This document shows positions 5,732-7,737 of a stretch of DNA of 7,737 nucleotides, in pieces. This DNA is from an uncultured Bacillota bacterium (GTDB lineage Bacteria > Bacillota > Sulfobacillia > UBA995 > UBA9673). The position numbers and the translations under genes were made by a program. Within the stretch, counting starts at the first letter, position 1. The number at the start of each line of letters is the position of its first letter. The notes under the pieces are model-generated. The model was not told the DNA's origin. It searched no databases and saw only the letters and a list, made by a program, of their open reading frames with translations. The stretch spans positions 1 through 7,737 of the forward strand of contig CALMHV010000398.1 of assembly GCA_937863905.1 (NCBI GenBank). Direction: 5' to 3'.

Positions 5732-6748
5732 TCAATTCGCCAAGAGCGGGAAATGGCAGGCGACGAGATGGTCCGGCGCCGGCGTCTGGCCTGGCCCGGG
5801 GGCTAGGGCGGGTTTTTGCCGGAGGCAGGAGCGGCCGGCCGCCGGGCAAGACGGCTGGTAGAGGCAGGCCCGGTTCCGCTCCCCGGCCGGCGGCGGCTCC
5901 GTCGGAGGAAGCGCGGGCGGGGGCGGGCGCCGCGACGGGTCGGGCACCGGGACGGCCGCAAGGAGAGCCCGGGTGTAGGGGTGGCCCGGAGACGACCAGA
6001 TGTCCTCCACCGGTCCTTCCTCCACCACCCTCCCGGCGTGCATGACCGCCACCCGGCCGGCCACGCGCCGGACGACGCCCAGGTCATGGCTGATGAGAAG
6101 GTAGCCGAGCCCCATCTCCGACTGCAGGTCCCGGAGGAGGTTCAGGATCTGGGCTCGGACCGAGACGTCCAAGGCCGAGACGGGCTCGTCCAGGACGACC
6201 AGCCCCGGTTTGAGGGCGAGGGCCCTGGCGATGAGCACGCGCTGCCGCTGCCCGCCGGAGAGCATGTGGGGGTAGCGGTCGCCTTCGCCGGGGCCGAGCC
6301 CGACCAGTTCGAGGAGCCGGTCGGTCTCCCGGCGCTGCCAGCCCGGAGAGCCCAGGCGGTGCACCAGGAAGGGCTCGCCGACGGCGGCGCGGACGCGCTG
6401 CCTGGGGTCGAGGGCCGCCCCCGGGTCCTGGAAGACGATCTGCACCCGGCGCCGGGCGCCGGCGACGTCCTTCCCCCCTCGCCAGGCGTCGACCCCGTCG
6501 ATCAGCACCCGGCCCGCCGTCGGACGGAGAAGACCGACGACCATGCGGGCCAGGGTCGTCTTCCCGCACCCGGACTCCCCGACGAGGGCGAAGGTCTCTC
6601 CCGCCGCGACGCGGAGGGACACGCCATCCACCGCGGGGCGGGGCGGCCCCGAGACCGGGCGCGACGTCGGCCCCCGGCGACGACCCCAGACCTTCACCAG
6701 GTTCTCGCCCAAGAGGACGGGCCGGGCGCTCCCGGCCGAGTTCCTCAC
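5732..6748 (-). CDS. Opp/Dpp-type ABC importer ATPase, DppF/OppF-like
   Basis: 338-aa ATPase, one of two cytoplasmic motor subunits of an oligopeptide/dipeptide (PepT family) importer; members of the family also import nickel or oligosaccharides. Motifs: Walker A GESGCGKT (57-64), Q-loop Gln107 (VFQDP), signature LSGGQRQR (163-170), Walker B LVVLDEP (183-189) followed by SALDVSVRAQ, and switch His221. The C-terminal oligopeptide-transporter extension carries HPYTRALLAAVP (256-267), a Pro-rich stretch and four cysteines at 295, 301, 308 and 331, a pattern that binds an iron-sulfur cluster in some DppD/DppF proteins. The GTG start (6746-6748) overlaps the TGA of the upstream ATPase gene by four bases (GTGA), with a GGGGGTGA-type ribosome binding site just before it. 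The frame remains open upstream to 7717, but that part is only the antiphase of the preceding gene. Substrate cannot be told from the ATPase. Confidence 0.93.
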   Translation of the reverse strand: MRNSAGSARPVLLGENLVKVWGRRRGPTSRPVSGPPRPAVDGVSLRVAAGETFALVGESGCGKTTLARMVVGLLRPTAGRVLIDGVDAWRGGKDVAGARRRVQIVFQDPGAALDPRQRVRAAVGEPFLVHRLGSPGWQRRETDRLLELVGLGPGEGDRYPHMLSGGQRQRVLIARALALKPGLVVLDEPVSALDVSVRAQILNLLRDLQSEMGLGYLLISHDLGVVRRVAGRVAVMHAGRVVEEGPVEDIWSSPGHPYTRALLAAVPVPDPSRRPPPPALPPTEPPPAGERNRACLYQPSCPAAGRSCLRQKPALAPGPGQTPAPDHLVACHFPLLAN

Positions 6749-7737
6749 GTCGTCACCCCCGGATGCCAGCAGTGGACGACATGACCCTCCCCCGCCCGGG
6801 TGGGCGGCGGGAACGCGTCGCCGCACGGCCCCGCCCGCCGGCCTGCCGGGCGAGCTAGCCCGCAGCGCGGGGCGAACGGGCACCCCGGCGGAAGGTCGAG
6901 AAGGTCGGGCACGCCGCCTTCGATGGCCTGGAGACGCCCGCCCCCTGGGCCGGCCAGGCGGGAGGCGGCCAAAAGACCCCGCGAGTACGGGTGGAGCGGC
7001 CGCCGGAAGAACTCGACGACCGGGGCCGTCTCCACCAAGTGGCCCGCGTACAGCACGCCGACGCGGTCCGCCGTCCGAGCCACGACGCCGAGGTCGTGGG
7101 TGATGAGGAGGATGGCCAGCCCGAGCCTGGCTTGGAGGTAGGCGAGAAGGTCGAGCAGCCGAGCCTGGACCGTGACGTCCAGGGCCGTGGTCGGCTCGTC
7201 GGCGATGAGGACCGCCGGTTCGCAGGCGAGGGCGATGGCGATGACCACCCTCTGTTTCATACCCCCGCTGAGCTCGTGGGGATACCGGCGGACGCGGCTC
7301 TCCGGTGAGGGCAGGCCCGCCTGGGCCAAGGCGTCGAGGACCGCCCGGCCGACGGCCCGGCCACGGAGGCCCCGGTGGGCCCGCACCGCCTCGGCCACCT
7401 GCTCCCCGATGGTCAGAATCGGGTTCAGGGCCGTGGCCGGCTCCTGGAAGACCATGGCCACCTCGCGGCCCCGCACCCCCACCATCTCCTCGGGGCCCAG
7501 ACTCAGAAGGTCGAGCCCGCGCAAGAGCACGCGGCCCCCGGTGATCCGCCCGGGCGGGTCGGGGAGTAGCCGGAGCAGGCACAGGGCGGTCGCGCTCTTG
7601 CCCGAGCCGGACTCGCCGACAATGGCCAGGGTCTCCCCCGCGTCCAGGTCGAAACTGACCCCGTCCACGGCCCGGAGGCGACCCCGGGCCGTCCGGAACT
7701 CGGCCCGGAGGTCGCACACCTCCAACAGCTTGAACGG
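6745..7737 (-). CDS. Opp/Dpp-type ABC importer ATPase, DppD/OppD-like (5' end off window)
   Basis: Partner ATPase of the importer. Numbering from the TTG at 7723-7725: Walker A GESGSGKS (37-44), Q-loop VFQEP (92-96), signature LSGGMKQ (152-158), Walker B AVLIADEP (171-178) followed by TTALDVTVQA, and switch His210 (LLITHD). The C-terminal extension has HPYSRGLLAA (245-254) and four cysteines (282, 288, 301, 319) in the GCPFAPRC...C...HC pattern of the oligopeptide-transporter C-terminal domain. The LSGGMKQRVVIAIAL wording is characteristic of DppD/OppD rather than DppF. The frame is open to the window edge with no stop, and the residues before TTG (P-F-K-L) suit a normal N-terminus. No ribosome binding site precedes the TTG, so the true start is probably a few codons beyond 7737. 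Permease and binding-protein genes are expected upstream, outside the window. Confidence 0.92.
   Translation of the reverse strand, partial: PFKLLEVCDLRAEFRTARGRLRAVDGVSFDLDAGETLAIVGESGSGKSATALCLLRLLPDPPGRITGGRVLLRGLDLLSLGPEEMVGVRGREVAMVFQEPATALNPILTIGEQVAEAVRAHRGLRGRAVGRAVLDALAQAGLPSPESRVRRYPHELSGGMKQRVVIAIALACEPAVLIADEPTTALDVTVQARLLDLLAYLQARLGLAILLITHDLGVVARTADRVGVLYAGHLVETAPVVEFFRRPLHPYSRGLLAASRLAGPGGGRLQAIEGGVPDLLDLPPGCPFAPRCGLARPAGRRAGPCGDAFPPPTRAGEGHVVHCWHPGVTT

Noticed and set aside
5712..5735. GGTTCGAACCC resembling a tRNA T-arm
   Set aside because: Flanking bases pair only at about three positions and no acceptor, D-arm or anticodon arm can be built upstream, so it is neither a tRNA nor a convincing remnant.
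6749..7717. N-terminal extension of the DppF/OppF-like ATPase (323 extra residues)
   Set aside because: It runs out of phase through the whole DppD/OppD-like gene and reads as low-complexity Arg/Gly/Pro; the GTGA overlap start at 6748 is far better.

Overview
The window is GC-rich, densely coded DNA. It shows strong Shine-Dalgarno sites (AGGAGG-like), frequent GTG starts, 4-bp GTGA gene overlaps, and no insertion sequences, RNA genes or CRISPR arrays. This fits a high-GC bacterium. Strong ribosome binding sites, an Opp/Dpp peptide or sugar importer and a secreted glycosidase-like protein would suit a high-GC Bacillota or a relative, but that is a weak inference because no taxonomic marker is present.

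Left half (16-3413, minus strand): five co-directional, tightly packed genes that look like one operon. In transcription order they encode a membrane protein with a long coiled-coil tail (266 aa), a Ycf35/DUF1257-like protein (148 aa), a DUF2997-like small protein (77 aa), an unrecognised 67-aa protein coupled by a GTGA overlap, and a 558-aa AAA+ ATPase whose layout resembles Ycf46 (degenerate N-terminal AAA-like region plus one intact AAA module). Ycf35 and Ycf46 are poorly understood reading frames kept in some algal plastids and in cyanobacteria. Homologues of both appear here in one apparent operon with a membrane partner. This is the most interesting part of the window.

Middle (3414-4328): a 177-bp divergent intergenic region with several inverted-repeat elements, followed by a plus-strand LolD/MacB-type ABC ATPase (245 aa) with no permease beside it.

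Right half (4339-7737, minus strand): a membrane-anchored or secreted (alpha/alpha)6-barrel, glycosidase-like protein (410 aa). It is preceded by an AT-richer leader containing two 14-bp direct repeats spaced 22 bp apart. Upstream lie the two ATPases of an Opp/Dpp-type ABC importer, DppF/OppF-like (338 aa) and DppD/OppD-like (at least 326 aa, running off the right edge), joined by a GTGA overlap. The permeases and binding protein would be expected beyond the right edge. The glycosidase-like protein may supply substrate to this importer, but only proximity supports that.
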